64,000 nucleotides of DNA from Motiliproteus sp965230735. Lineage in GTDB: Bacteria; Pseudomonadota; Gammaproteobacteria; Pseudomonadales; Balneatricaceae. The position numbers and the translations under genes were made by a program. The notes beneath the pieces are model-generated. The model did no database searches, had not been told where the DNA came from, and saw only the letters and a program-made list of their open reading frames with translations. The stretch is from assembly GCF_965230735.1 (NCBI RefSeq), contig NZ_OZ246016.1, positions 1,612,001-1,676,000 of the forward strand, in the 5' to 3' direction. How positions within the stretch are numbered: the stretch's first letter is position 1; each line of letters opens with the position of its first letter. Shown one piece after another: positions 15,911-24,263 of the stretch.

Positions 15911-15957
15911 CGATAGCTCTATCGAAACCGCCGAAAGCCAGGTCGGCTGTCGGCGGT
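15911..15957 (+). promoter_or_regulatory. Palindrome and hairpin in the dpp leader
   Basis: CGATAGCTCTATCG (15911-15924) is a perfect 6-bp dyad around CT. Immediately after it, ACCGCCGA (15927-15934) pairs with TCGGCGGT (15950-15957), with AGCC/GGCT pairing inside the loop. Lying between the probable promoter and the ribosome site, these could be an operator and a 5' UTR stem. Confidence 0.4.
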
Positions 15958-15991
15958 GCGTTGATAACAACAACCATAAACGGATGGAACG

Positions 15992-17545
15992 ATGAAGAAA
16001 ATTAGCAACCTGATGGCCGGCGCCGCCCTGACGCTGGGTCTTTCGCTGAGCGCCCACGCTGCCACGCTGAAGATGGCCTACGATGCCGACCCGGTATCGC
16101 TGGATCCGCACGAGCAGCTTTCCGGCGGCACCCTGCAGCAATCGCACCTGAACTTTGACCCGCTGGTTCGCTGGAACAACGACCTGGGCTTCGACGGTCG
16201 TCTGGCCGAGTCCTGGGAGCGGATCGACGACAAAACCGTGCGCTTCAAGCTGCGCTCCGGGGTTAAGTTCCACTCCGGCAACAGCCTGAGTGCCGAAGAC
16301 GTGCGCTGGACCTTCGAGCGTCTGCAGAGCAGCCCGGACTTCAAGGGTATCTTCGCGCCGTTTGAAGGCGTCAAGGTTGTTGATGATCTGACTTTCGATC
16401 TGATCACCAAAGAGCCGTTCCCGCTGGTACTGCACTCGGCCACCTACATCTTCCCGATGGACTCCAAGTTCTACACCGGTGAAGATGCCAACGGTAACCC
16501 GAAAGACCAGTTGGTTAAGCACGGTAACTCCTTCGCTTCCACCAACGTTTCCGGTACCGGTCCGTACATCGTTTCCAGCCGTGAGCAGGGCGTTAAGGTC
16601 GAGATGACCCGCTTTGCCGACTACTGGGACAGCAACTCGCCGGGTAACGTCGACAAGATCGTCCTGACTCCGATCAAAGAAGCGCCGACCCGTGTTGCCG
16701 CGCTGCTGTCCGGTGATGTTGACTTCATCGCGCCGGTTCCGCCGACCGACCACAAGCGTATCAACGGCAACGGCAAGGTCGACCTGGTCACCATGCCGGG
16801 CACCCGTATCATCACCTTCCAGATGAACCAGGAGCGTCGTGACGAGTTCAAAGACGTTCGCGTTCGTCAGGCGATCGTTCACGCGATCAACAACGAAGGT
16901 ATCGTCAAGAAGATCATGAAGGGCTTCGCCACGGCGGGCGCTCAGCAGGGTCCGGTCGGCTACGCCGGTTACAAGGACAGCCTGAAGCCGCGCTACGACC
17001 TGAAGAAAGCCAAGCAGCTGATGAAGGAAGCCGGTTACGAGAAGGGCTTCTCCATCACCATGATGGCGCCTAACAACCGTTACGTGAACGACGCCAAGAT
17101 CGCCCAGGCGGTGGCTTCGATGCTGTCCAAGATCAACATCAAGGTTGACCTGAAGACCATGCCGAAGGCGCAGTACTGGCCGGAGTTCGATAAGCGCGCG
17201 GCTGACATGATGATGATCGGCTGGCACGCGGATACCGAAGATTCCGCCAACTTCACCGAGTTCCTCGCCGCTTGCCCGAACGCCGACACCGGTGCCGGCC
17301 AGTACAACAGCGGTAACTACTGCAACCCGAAGGTTGACGAGCTGGTCAAGATGAGCGGCAGCGAAACCGATCCGGCCAAGCGTGCTGCGATGCTGCAGGA
17401 AGTCGAGCAGATCCTGTACGACGAAGCCGCTTTCGTGCCGCTGCACTGGCAGAACCTGGCATGGGCCGCCAACAAGAAAGTGAAGGCAGCTCCGGTTCTG
17501 AACGTGATGAACTTCCCCTACCTGGGGGACCTGGTGGTCGAGTAA
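15992..17545 (+). CDS. dppA: Dipeptide/peptide ABC transporter substrate-binding protein (SBP_bac_5)
   Basis: A 517-residue periplasmic binding protein. Signal peptide residues 1-23 (MKKISNLMAGAALTLGLSLS, cleavage near AHA-ATL). The mature protein has the family hallmarks LKMAYDADPVSLDPHEQLSG, VRFKLRSGVKFHSGNSLSAEDV, VSGTGPYIV and the C-terminal RAAMLQEVEQILYDEAAFVPL. Member of the DppA/OppA cluster, binding di- or oligopeptides; which peptides is not deducible. First gene of dppABCDF; a stem-loop separates it from the permeases. The codon choice is unusually regular, as in highly expressed genes. Confidence 0.92.
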   Translation: MKKISNLMAGAALTLGLSLSAHAATLKMAYDADPVSLDPHEQLSGGTLQQSHLNFDPLVRWNNDLGFDGRLAESWERIDDKTVRFKLRSGVKFHSGNSLSAEDVRWTFERLQSSPDFKGIFAPFEGVKVVDDLTFDLITKEPFPLVLHSATYIFPMDSKFYTGEDANGNPKDQLVKHGNSFASTNVSGTGPYIVSSREQGVKVEMTRFADYWDSNSPGNVDKIVLTPIKEAPTRVAALLSGDVDFIAPVPPTDHKRINGNGKVDLVTMPGTRIITFQMNQERRDEFKDVRVRQAIVHAINNEGIVKKIMKGFATAGAQQGPVGYAGYKDSLKPRYDLKKAKQLMKEAGYEKGFSITMMAPNNRYVNDAKIAQAVASMLSKINIKVDLKTMPKAQYWPEFDKRAADMMMIGWHADTEDSANFTEFLAACPNADTGAGQYNSGNYCNPKVDELVKMSGSETDPAKRAAMLQEVEQILYDEAAFVPLHWQNLAWAANKKVKAAPVLNVMNFPYLGDLVVE

Positions 17546-17559
17546 TCGCCACCAAACCC

Positions 17560-17593
17560 GGCTGATGGGTGGCTCGTCTCCCGTCCATCGGCC
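17560..17593 (+). promoter_or_regulatory. Stem-loop between binding-protein and permease genes
   Basis: GGCTGATGG (17560-17568) pairs with CCATCGGCC (17585-17593) with one G-U pair, just after the dppA stop. No T-run follows. Such hairpins after a binding-protein gene commonly stabilise the dppA message and reduce downstream transcription; that role is inferred. Confidence 0.45.
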
Positions 17594-17752
17594 TTGCTGT
17601 CGCCTTGCCCAACACTCACGGGGTAGGGCGTCAGCAGTCTTTCCCAGCGCTTAAACATTTTTATAAAACGGTAGCGCTGCGCTCGGAAAGGCTGTTGTAT
17701 CGGCGGCCGTGGGGCTGTCTCACTGCGCACCAATCTGTAAGAGTTGACCGCT

Positions 17753-18733
17753 ATGATCGCCTTTGTGATCCGTCGCCTGATTCAGGCGATGATTGTGATG
17801 TTCGTCATCAGCCTGCTCAGCTTCTCGATTCAGGACAACTTGGGTGACCCGCTGCGTGAGCTGGTGGGTCAGTCGGTGTCCGAACAGGAGCGACAGCAAC
17901 TACGCGACGAACTGGGATTAAACGACCCCTTCCTGACCCAATACCTGCGTTTTGCCGGCAAGGCGCTCGAGGGTGACCTGGGAACCTCCTATTTCTTCAA
18001 GGAACCGGCGCTGGATGTAATCCTGAAAAAGCTGCCGGCGACGCTGGAACTGGTGTTCGGCGCCACCCTGATCATCGTCTGCCTGTCGGTGCCGTTGGGG
18101 GTCTACTCGGCGATCAATCCCCGCAGTTTGTTATCGAAGACGGTGATGGGACTCAGTATCGTCGGGATTTCGATTCCGGTGTTCCTGACCGCGATCATGC
18201 TGATCTACCTGTTTGCGGTGGAGCTGGCCTGGCTGCCCTCCTACGGACGCGGTGAGACGGTGCCGGTGTTCGGCAGCTGGGAAACCGGTTTCTTCACCGT
18301 CGACGGTCTGCTGCACCTGTTGTTGCCCTGCGTGTCGCTGGCTTCGATCATGCTGCCGCTGTTTATCCGTCTGATTCGGGCCGAGATGATGGAGGTGCTC
18401 GAATCCGAGTACATCAAGTTCGCCAAGGCCAAGGGCCTGCCGTTGAAGCGGATCTACTTCCTCCACGCGCTGAAGAACACCATGCTGCCGGTTATCACCG
18501 TCGGCGGGGTGCAGATCGGCACCATGGTGGCCTACACCATTTTGACCGAGACGGTTTTCCAATGGCCGGGCATGGGCTTCCTGTTCCTGGAAGCGGTGAA
18601 TCGGGTCGACACGCCGCTGATCGTGGCGTACCTGATCGTCGTCGGCGCAATCTTTGTGATCACCAACACCCTGGTGGATCTGATCTACGGTCTGGTTAAT
18701 CCGACCGTCAAACTGGCGGGAGGCAAGTCATGA
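17753..18733 (+). CDS. dppB: Dipeptide ABC transporter permease (DppB-like)
   Basis: A 326-residue inner-membrane permease with six spans. It begins MIAFVIRRLIQAMIVMFVIS and contains the DppB-type N-terminal domain with GDPLRELVGQSVSEQERQQL, FAGKALEGDLGTSYFFKEP, and the EAA loop EYIKFAKAKGLPLKRIYFLH before the last spans. The frame has an upstream TTG at 17744, but the ATG at 17753 is preferred. It forms the translocation pore with DppC. Its TGA overlaps the ATG of dppC (ATGA). Confidence 0.92.
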   Translation: MIAFVIRRLIQAMIVMFVISLLSFSIQDNLGDPLRELVGQSVSEQERQQLRDELGLNDPFLTQYLRFAGKALEGDLGTSYFFKEPALDVILKKLPATLELVFGATLIIVCLSVPLGVYSAINPRSLLSKTVMGLSIVGISIPVFLTAIMLIYLFAVELAWLPSYGRGETVPVFGSWETGFFTVDGLLHLLLPCVSLASIMLPLFIRLIRAEMMEVLESEYIKFAKAKGLPLKRIYFLHALKNTMLPVITVGGVQIGTMVAYTILTETVFQWPGMGFLFLEAVNRVDTPLIVAYLIVVGAIFVITNTLVDLIYGLVNPTVKLAGGKS

Positions 18734-19680
18734 GCAGCGACGTTTTGGCCCCGGCTGCCGCGCCGAGCCGCTGGCAGCGTTTCAAGGACAGCCAACTGGT
18801 TCACAGCTTCAGCCGTGACAAGTTGGCGATGGTCAGTTTTACCATCTTCGTACTCTATCTGTTGGCGGCGTTGTTGGCGCCGCTGATTGCGCCCTACAAC
18901 CCCTACGATCCGGCCGCGATCGATATCATGGACTCGGAGATCCCGCCGGCCTGGCAGGAGGAAGCCGATGAGCGCTTTGCGCTGGGCACCGACGCCCAGG
19001 GCCGGGATATGCTCAGCACCATGCTGTACGGCACCCGGATCTCGCTGATGATCGGGATCTGCGCGGTGATGCTGCAGATGTTCCTCGGTGTGATGATCGG
19101 CCTGACCGCCGGTTACTTCGGTGGTCGTATCGACAGCTTCCTGATGCGGCTGGCCGATATCCAGCTGTCGTTCTCCACCATGATGGTGGCGATCGTCGTG
19201 CTGGCGGTGTTCCAGGCCGCCTTCGGCGCCGAACTCTATGCCGACCTGGCGATCTTTATGCTGATATTGGTGATCGGCATCGCCGAGTGGCCCCAGTACG
19301 CTCGAACCGTGCGGGCCTCGGTGTTGGCCGAGAAACACAAGGAATATGTCGATGCCGCCCGGGTAATGGGCTTCAAGAGCTCGCGCATCATGTGGCGCCA
19401 TATTCTGCCCAATACCCTGTCGCCGATTCTGGTTATCTCGACCGTGCAGGTGGCCAACGCGATCATCTCGGAAGCCTCGCTGAGCTTCCTCGGTCTGGGG
19501 ATGCCGGTGTCGCAGCCGTCACTCGGCTCGCTGATTTCCAGTGGCTTCGAGTACATCTTCAGCGGCTCCTGGTGGATCACGGTAATTCCGGGGATCGTGC
19601 TGGTGGTGCTGGTGCTGGTGATGAACCTGCTCGGCGACTGGTTGCGCGATGTTCTCAATCCGAAACTGTACAAGGGGTGA
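18730..19680 (+). CDS. dppC: Dipeptide ABC transporter permease (DppC-like)
   Basis: A 316-residue permease with the N-terminal OppC helix (FSRDKLAMVSFTIFVLYLLA), FALGTDAQGRDMLSTMLYGT, and the EAA loop EYVDAARVMGFKSSRIMWRH. It overlaps dppB by four bases. Its 3' end (LRDVLNPKLYKG) is partly duplicated just downstream, see the relic entry. Pairs with DppB in the membrane. Confidence 0.92.
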   Translation: MSSDVLAPAAAPSRWQRFKDSQLVHSFSRDKLAMVSFTIFVLYLLAALLAPLIAPYNPYDPAAIDIMDSEIPPAWQEEADERFALGTDAQGRDMLSTMLYGTRISLMIGICAVMLQMFLGVMIGLTAGYFGGRIDSFLMRLADIQLSFSTMMVAIVVLAVFQAAFGAELYADLAIFMLILVIGIAEWPQYARTVRASVLAEKHKEYVDAARVMGFKSSRIMWRHILPNTLSPILVISTVQVANAIISEASLSFLGLGMPVSQPSLGSLISSGFEYIFSGSWWITVIPGIVLVVLVLVMNLLGDWLRDVLNPKLYKG

Positions 19681-19769
19681 GTCTGATGAATTTGATAAAC
19701 CCTGTGTTTGTGGGCTGCGCGATGTCCTGCCCTTCATATCCGGCGAAACTGTACAAGGGGTAAACGACG
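19681..19769 (+). repeat. Degenerate duplication of the dppC 3' end, with mini-ORF
   Basis: TGCGCGATGT occurs at 19643-19652 (in dppC) and again at 19716-19725; GAAACTGTACAAGGGGT occurs at 19662-19678 and again at 19745-19761. The second copy is a decayed repeat of the last ~13 dppC codons. It contains the AAGGGG that serves as the ribosome site of dppD. A 25-codon frame 19686-19763 (MNLINPVFVGCAMSC... ) starts eight bases after the AAGGGG at the end of dppC and ends in the same KLYKG tail as DppC. Confidence 0.7.
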
Positions 19770-20783
19770 ATGGCACTACTCGAAGTCAACAACCTCGAAG
19801 TCAGCTTCGGACTGCGTCAGGGGGCGGTCAAGGCGCTGCGTAATGTCAGCTTTACCGTCGAGCGCGGTGAGCGGGTCGGGATTGTGGGTGAATCCGGCGC
19901 CGGTAAATCAGTGGCAGCGTTCTCGATCCTGAACCTGATCAGCCGTCCCGGCGAAATCACCGATGGCGAGATCCTGTTCGAAGGCCAGAACCTGGCCTCG
20001 ATGAGCGATAAGCAGATGCGCAGCATTCGTGGTAACCGCATCGCGATGATCTTCCAGGATCCGATGATGACGCTGAACCCGGTGCTGACCCTGGGTCAGC
20101 AGATGGTCGAGTGCCTGCAGGCGCACCGGAAGATCAGCACCGCCGATGCCCGTGCGATTGCGATCGAGAAACTGCGCCAGGTACAGATTCCGTCGCCGGA
20201 AAAACGCATCGATCAGTACCCCCATGAGCTGTCCGGCGGCATGCGTCAGCGGATCATCATCGCGATCGCGCTGCTGCTCGATCCGGTGCTGATCATTGCC
20301 GATGAGCCGACCACGGCGTTGGATGTGACCATCCAGGCCGAGATCATGGAGCTGCTGCTAAATCTGTGCGAATCCAACAATGTCGGTCTGATTCTGATTA
20401 CCCACGATCTGGGGGTGGTGTCGCAGATCACCCAGAAGGCGATCGTGATGTACGCCGGTCGGATCATCGAGCAGGGCCCGACCAAAGAGATCATCAACGA
20501 TGCTCAGCATCCCTACACCCAGGGACTGATCAACGCGCTGCCGCAGCAGACCGTGCCGGGTCAGCGTTTGAATCAGATCCCCGGTTCGATGCCGTCGCTG
20601 CAGGCAATTCCCAGCGGCTGCGCGTTCAACCCCCGCTGCGATTTCGTGATGGATGAGTGTAAGACCCGTCTGCCCGAATTCACCCGTTCCGGCGGATGCT
20701 CGGTGGCCTGCCATATGGTGCGGGCAATGAAGCAGAATCCGGAAACCGTGCAGCCAGTCGACAGCAGCGAGGAAGTGAAATGA
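19770..20783 (+). CDS. dppD: Dipeptide ABC transporter ATP-binding protein (DppD-like)
   Basis: A 337-residue ATPase. Walker A GESGAGKS, Q-loop IFQDPMMTLNP, ABC signature LSGGMRQRI, Walker B LIIADEPTTALD and the H-loop ITHDLGVVS are all intact. The C-terminal OppD/DppD extension (PHPYTQGLINALPQQ-like segment and GCAFNPRCDFVMDECKTRLP) carries the cysteines found in this subfamily, which in some members bind an iron-sulfur cluster. It powers transport together with DppF. It ends in a four-base overlap with dppF. Confidence 0.93.
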   Translation: MALLEVNNLEVSFGLRQGAVKALRNVSFTVERGERVGIVGESGAGKSVAAFSILNLISRPGEITDGEILFEGQNLASMSDKQMRSIRGNRIAMIFQDPMMTLNPVLTLGQQMVECLQAHRKISTADARAIAIEKLRQVQIPSPEKRIDQYPHELSGGMRQRIIIAIALLLDPVLIIADEPTTALDVTIQAEIMELLLNLCESNNVGLILITHDLGVVSQITQKAIVMYAGRIIEQGPTKEIINDAQHPYTQGLINALPQQTVPGQRLNQIPGSMPSLQAIPSGCAFNPRCDFVMDECKTRLPEFTRSGGCSVACHMVRAMKQNPETVQPVDSSEEVK

Positions 20784-21796
20784 ACGCCGCCCAACCTATC
20801 TTGCAGATCAAGGATCTGTACAAACGCTTCAATATCTCCGGCGACTTTCTCGACCAGCTGAAGTTCGATGGCGGCAAGATCGTCCGCAAGCAGGAGCATG
20901 TTCACGCCATCAATGGCGTCAGCTTCGACGTGATGCCGGGTGAAGCACTCTGCGTGGTCGGCGAGTCCGGCTGCGGCAAGTCGACCGTGGCCCGCACCGT
21001 GATGGGCCTGCTCAAGCCCAGCGGTGGCTCGATCCACTACAAGGGCGATCGCATCGACTCGCTGTCCGATCGGGCGCTGCTGCCCTATCGGCAAAAGATG
21101 CAGATGATCTTCCAGAACCCCTATGCGTCGCTGAATCCGCGCAAGACCATTAACCAGACCCTGGAAGAGCCGGTTCGCTTCCACAACCCGCAGATGAGCA
21201 ACACCGAGGTGGCCGACAAGGTCAAGGAAGTGATGTTCGATGTTGGTATCGACCCGAGCTGGGGTGTGCGTTTCCCGCACGAGTTCTCCGGTGGTCAGCG
21301 CCAGCGGATCTCCATCGCCCGGGCCCTGACCCTGGACCCGGAATTCGTGGTGGCGGACGAGCCGATTTCGGCGCTGGACGTGTCGATCCAGGCCCAGGTG
21401 CTGAACCTGATGATGAAGGCCCAGGAAGAGCACAACCTGACCTACCTGTTTATCACCCACGATCTGTCGGTGGTGGAGCACTTCGGCACCCGGGTGGCGG
21501 TGATGTACCTGGGTACGCTGTGCGAGCTGGCGCCAACCAAGACGCTGTTTGACACGCCCAAGCATCCCTACACCCAGGCGCTGCTGAGTGCGATTCCGCG
21601 GTTGGAAGATAATGCTCCGAGCCATATCCGGCTGCAGGGTGAGGTGCCGACCCCGGTGAACCTGCCCAGCGGCTGCGTGTTCCACGGACGCTGTCCCCAC
21701 GCGAACGAGCGCTGCAAGGTCGAGATTCCGGAACTGATCGCCTGCGATGATGGTTCCAAGGTGGCCTGCCACGGGATCGAAGAGGGGCGCCTCTAA
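20780..21796 (+). CDS. dppF: Dipeptide ABC transporter ATP-binding protein (DppF-like)
   Basis: A 338-residue ATPase. It has Walker A GESGCGKST, Q-loop IFQNPYASLNP, signature FSGGQRQRI, Walker B FVVADEPISALD, H-loop ITHDLSVVE and the C-terminal GCVFHGRCPHANERCK. The ATG at 20780 overlaps the dppD TGA (ATGA); an in-frame start 84 bases earlier lies inside dppD and is rejected. A segment between strand 1 and Walker A (DFLDQLKFDGGKIVRKQEHVH) is somewhat longer than in E. coli DppF, as is usual in this group. Confidence 0.93.
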   Translation: MNAAQPILQIKDLYKRFNISGDFLDQLKFDGGKIVRKQEHVHAINGVSFDVMPGEALCVVGESGCGKSTVARTVMGLLKPSGGSIHYKGDRIDSLSDRALLPYRQKMQMIFQNPYASLNPRKTINQTLEEPVRFHNPQMSNTEVADKVKEVMFDVGIDPSWGVRFPHEFSGGQRQRISIARALTLDPEFVVADEPISALDVSIQAQVLNLMMKAQEEHNLTYLFITHDLSVVEHFGTRVAVMYLGTLCELAPTKTLFDTPKHPYTQALLSAIPRLEDNAPSHIRLQGEVPTPVNLPSGCVFHGRCPHANERCKVEIPELIACDDGSKVACHGIEEGRL

Positions 21797-21868
21797 CATT
21801 TCACAGTATCGCCGAGGCGCTGATAAATTCGGTGCTGGCTGCTGCACTCGCTGTGGTGCTATGGTCAT

Positions 21869-21881
21869 ACTGTTGAACAGT
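21869..21881. promoter_or_regulatory. ACTGTTGAACAGT dyad before the LysR gene
   Basis: A 6-bp dyad around a single G, 18 bases upstream of the ATG at 21899. It could be an autoregulatory operator; it is short and may be coincidental. Confidence 0.3.
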
Positions 21882-21898
21882 GGCAGAGTTGTTGTCCC

Positions 21899-22834
21899 AT
21901 GGATCTGAAGTGGTTGGAAGATTTTCGCGTTTTGGCTCGGACCCGGCATTTTTCCCGGGCTGCCGAAGAGCAGAACGTGACGCAACCGACCTTCAGCCGG
22001 CGGATCAAGATGCTGGAGGACGAGATCGGGGTGATGCTGATCGACCGCAACACCCTGCCGCTGAGCCTGACCCCGGCTGGAAAACTGTTTCTGGAGGCTT
22101 CGGAGCGGATCAGTCGCGATCTGCGCGAAGCGCGCGAACAGTGTCTGGATCTGGAGCGGGCCGAAGCCGAAAAGCTGCGCTTTGCCACCAATCAGACCCT
22201 CTATCTGAGCTTCTATCCCGACTGGGTGGCGCAGTTCAGCGATGAGATTGACCTGAGCCTGAATCTCAATTCGACCTCCTGGATCGGTGCTGATTTCTGT
22301 CAGGCATTGGAGCAGGGGGAGTGCGATCTGGTGCTCTGTTATTGGCACCCGTCGATCGATTTTCTGCGACCGCTGGAAGGGCGTGATTTTCAATACCAGA
22401 CCATCGACCACGAACGGCTGATGCCGGTGACCGCCGTCGATGAGCAGGGCCAGCCCCGATTCCGGTTGCCCGGTTTCGATGCCGCGCCGTTGCCATACAT
22501 CGGCTACAACGACAGTACCTTCCTGTATCCAGTCATTGCCGATCATCTGCGCAAGGTGGAGCAGTTGCCCCATCTGCTGCAGGTGAATCAGAACTCCCAG
22601 GCGATCAGCGTCAAGGCGATGATCAGCCAGGGTTACGGTGTTGGCTGGCTGCCCCAACGGCTGCTGCTGCAGGGGGGTGATCAGGGCTTGGTTGCCGCCG
22701 GTGATGACAGCTGGGCGATCGACCTGGAGCTACGTCTGTACCGCTCGCGCAGCAACCTGTCGCCGCAGCTGGAGAAGCTTTGGCAGCGGGTTCTGACGCA
22801 AGCCTCACCGACACTGAAAATTGTCCGCGGCTAG
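21899..22834 (+). CDS. LysR family regulator, HypT/YjiE-like subgroup
   Basis: A 311-residue LysR protein. The N-terminus KWLEDFRVLARTRHFSRAAE followed by NVTQPTFSRRIKMLEDEIG resembles the E. coli HypT (YjiE) branch rather than a typical metabolic LysR. The effector domain follows. It sits between the dipeptide ABC operon and pepQ on the same strand, so regulation of peptide uptake and cleavage is the most economical guess; HypT itself senses hypochlorite through methionine oxidation. Whether this protein senses oxidants is unknown. Confidence 0.85.
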   Translation: MDLKWLEDFRVLARTRHFSRAAEEQNVTQPTFSRRIKMLEDEIGVMLIDRNTLPLSLTPAGKLFLEASERISRDLREAREQCLDLERAEAEKLRFATNQTLYLSFYPDWVAQFSDEIDLSLNLNSTSWIGADFCQALEQGECDLVLCYWHPSIDFLRPLEGRDFQYQTIDHERLMPVTAVDEQGQPRFRLPGFDAAPLPYIGYNDSTFLYPVIADHLRKVEQLPHLLQVNQNSQAISVKAMISQGYGVGWLPQRLLLQGGDQGLVAAGDDSWAIDLELRLYRSRSNLSPQLEKLWQRVLTQASPTLKIVRG

Positions 22835-22882
22835 TCCGCCGCATCAACCTGAATTATTCATCCACTTGCCGGAGTAAAGTCT

Positions 22883-24256
22883 ATGCATTCCGATGCTGCT
22901 GCGAGCCCCAATCAACCCGCCTGGAGCGAACTATACGCTGATCATCTGGCCCGGCAGTTGGCGCAGATTGAGGCGGCGTTGCCGCTGTCCGGCTGCGAGC
23001 GCTTGCTGATCTTCAGTGGCACCGACAAGGTCCTGTTTAAGGACGATCATGTTTACCCGTTCCACGCCAATCCCTATTTCCGCCGGCTGCTGCCGTTACC
23101 GTTTCTGGCCGACAGCGCGGTTCTGATCGAGCCGGGCTCAAAGCCCAAGCTGTTTTACCCCAATCCCAGTGATTTCTGGCATCAGAGTGCCGGTGAGCCG
23201 GAGGGGTTCTGGGTCGACTCGTTTGAGATCGTTGAGATCGAGCGCGCCGGGCAGATCGGCCAGGCGCTGACCGACCCGGCCAGCAGCGCCTTTATCGGTG
23301 AGGAAACCGCCATGGCCGCCGGCTGGGGGCTTCAGCACTGTAACCCCGAGACGTTGCTGCATGTCCTGGACTGGGCCAGTTCGATCAAAACCGACTACGA
23401 GCTGGCCAGCCTGCGCCAAGCGTCTCAGATTGCGGTCAGCGGTCATCTGGCTGCCCGAGAAGCCTTCCTCGAAGGTTATAGCGAATTCGGTATTAATCTG
23501 GCCTATCTGGCCGTCACCGGCCAACGCGAGTGCGAGCTACCCTACGGCAATATCGTGGCGCTGAACGAGAACGCGGCGGTGTTGCACTACCAGCACCAAC
23601 AGCGCATGGCGCCGGAAAAAATCCACAGTTTCCTGCTCGATGCCGGGGCTCAGGTGAATGGTTACGCCAGCGATATCACCCGTACCTGGGCCTATCCCGC
23701 CGGTTCGGCCGGCAGTGTGGCGTTCAACGCGCTACTGAAACAGATGGAACAGCTGCAGCTAAAGCTGTGCGAACAGTCGGTGGCCGGGGCCAGTTTTGTC
23801 GAACTGAATCGCCGTTGTCACGAAATGCTGGCACAGGTGCTGGTTGAGTCGAAGCTGGTTCGTTGCTCCGCCGAGGCGGCGTTGGAGAAAGGAATTACCC
23901 GGACCTTTATGCCCCACGGACTGGGACACCTGCTCGGCACACTGGTGCACGACAGCGCTGGCCGGGTCAGTGATGCCAAGGGCACCGAGCTGGCGCCTCC
24001 GCCGGAGCATCCGTTCCTGCGGCTGACCCGCGAGTTGCAGCCGGGGATGGTGCTGACGATCGAGCCTGGACTCTACTTTATCGAGCCGTTGTTGGTTGAG
24101 CTGGCTAACCGGGCTGAGTCGAAGCTGGTTGACTGGGCGGTAGTGGAGAAGCTGCGTCCGTTTGGTGGGATTCGAATCGAGGACAACCTGCGGATAACCG
24201 AGCAGGCGCCGGAGAATCTGACCCGCGACGCCTTTGCCGGCCTGGAATCCGCCTGA
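22883..24256 (+). CDS. pepQ: Xaa-Pro dipeptidase PepQ (M24 family)
   Basis: A 457-residue metallopeptidase that matches bacterial PepQ along its length, including the N-terminal creatinase-like half (FKDDHVYPFHANPYFRRLLP) and NIVALNENAAVLHYQ. The dinuclear metal ligands are visible: LLDAGAQVNGYASDITRTW (two Asp), PHGLGHLLG (His), TIEPGLYFIE (Glu) and GGIRIEDNL (Glu). It splits dipeptides with a C-terminal proline, and some PepQ proteins also hydrolyse organophosphate triesters. Following a dipeptide importer, it completes a peptide-use module. About 15 residues longer than the E. coli protein. Confidence 0.95.
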   Translation: MHSDAAASPNQPAWSELYADHLARQLAQIEAALPLSGCERLLIFSGTDKVLFKDDHVYPFHANPYFRRLLPLPFLADSAVLIEPGSKPKLFYPNPSDFWHQSAGEPEGFWVDSFEIVEIERAGQIGQALTDPASSAFIGEETAMAAGWGLQHCNPETLLHVLDWASSIKTDYELASLRQASQIAVSGHLAAREAFLEGYSEFGINLAYLAVTGQRECELPYGNIVALNENAAVLHYQHQQRMAPEKIHSFLLDAGAQVNGYASDITRTWAYPAGSAGSVAFNALLKQMEQLQLKLCEQSVAGASFVELNRRCHEMLAQVLVESKLVRCSAEAALEKGITRTFMPHGLGHLLGTLVHDSAGRVSDAKGTELAPPPEHPFLRLTRELQPGMVLTIEPGLYFIEPLLVELANRAESKLVDWAVVEKLRPFGGIRIEDNLRITEQAPENLTRDAFAGLESA

Positions 24257-24263
24257 ATTGGCG

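Larger units (their letters stand above)
15560..15991. other. Divergent intergenic region before the dipeptide transporter operon
   Basis: No gene is supported. It carries the promoters of the STAS-like gene and of the ABC operon. Near 15680-15760 there are several GATCGGT/ACCGATC-type imperfect dyads (for example around GATCGGTACCGA). A 14-base palindrome and a 5' UTR hairpin near dppA are listed separately. Confidence 0.6.

Noticed and set aside
15905..17446. A 513-codon open frame antisense to the substrate-binding protein gene
   Set aside because: It mirrors the codon bias of dppA, its product has no recognisable domain, and the sense strand encodes a clear SBP_bac_5 protein with signal peptide.
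20573..22657. A 694-codon open frame antisense to dppD/dppF and the LysR gene
   Set aside because: It spans the ends of three well-supported genes on the other strand and looks like a His/Gln-rich shadow of GC-rich coding DNA.
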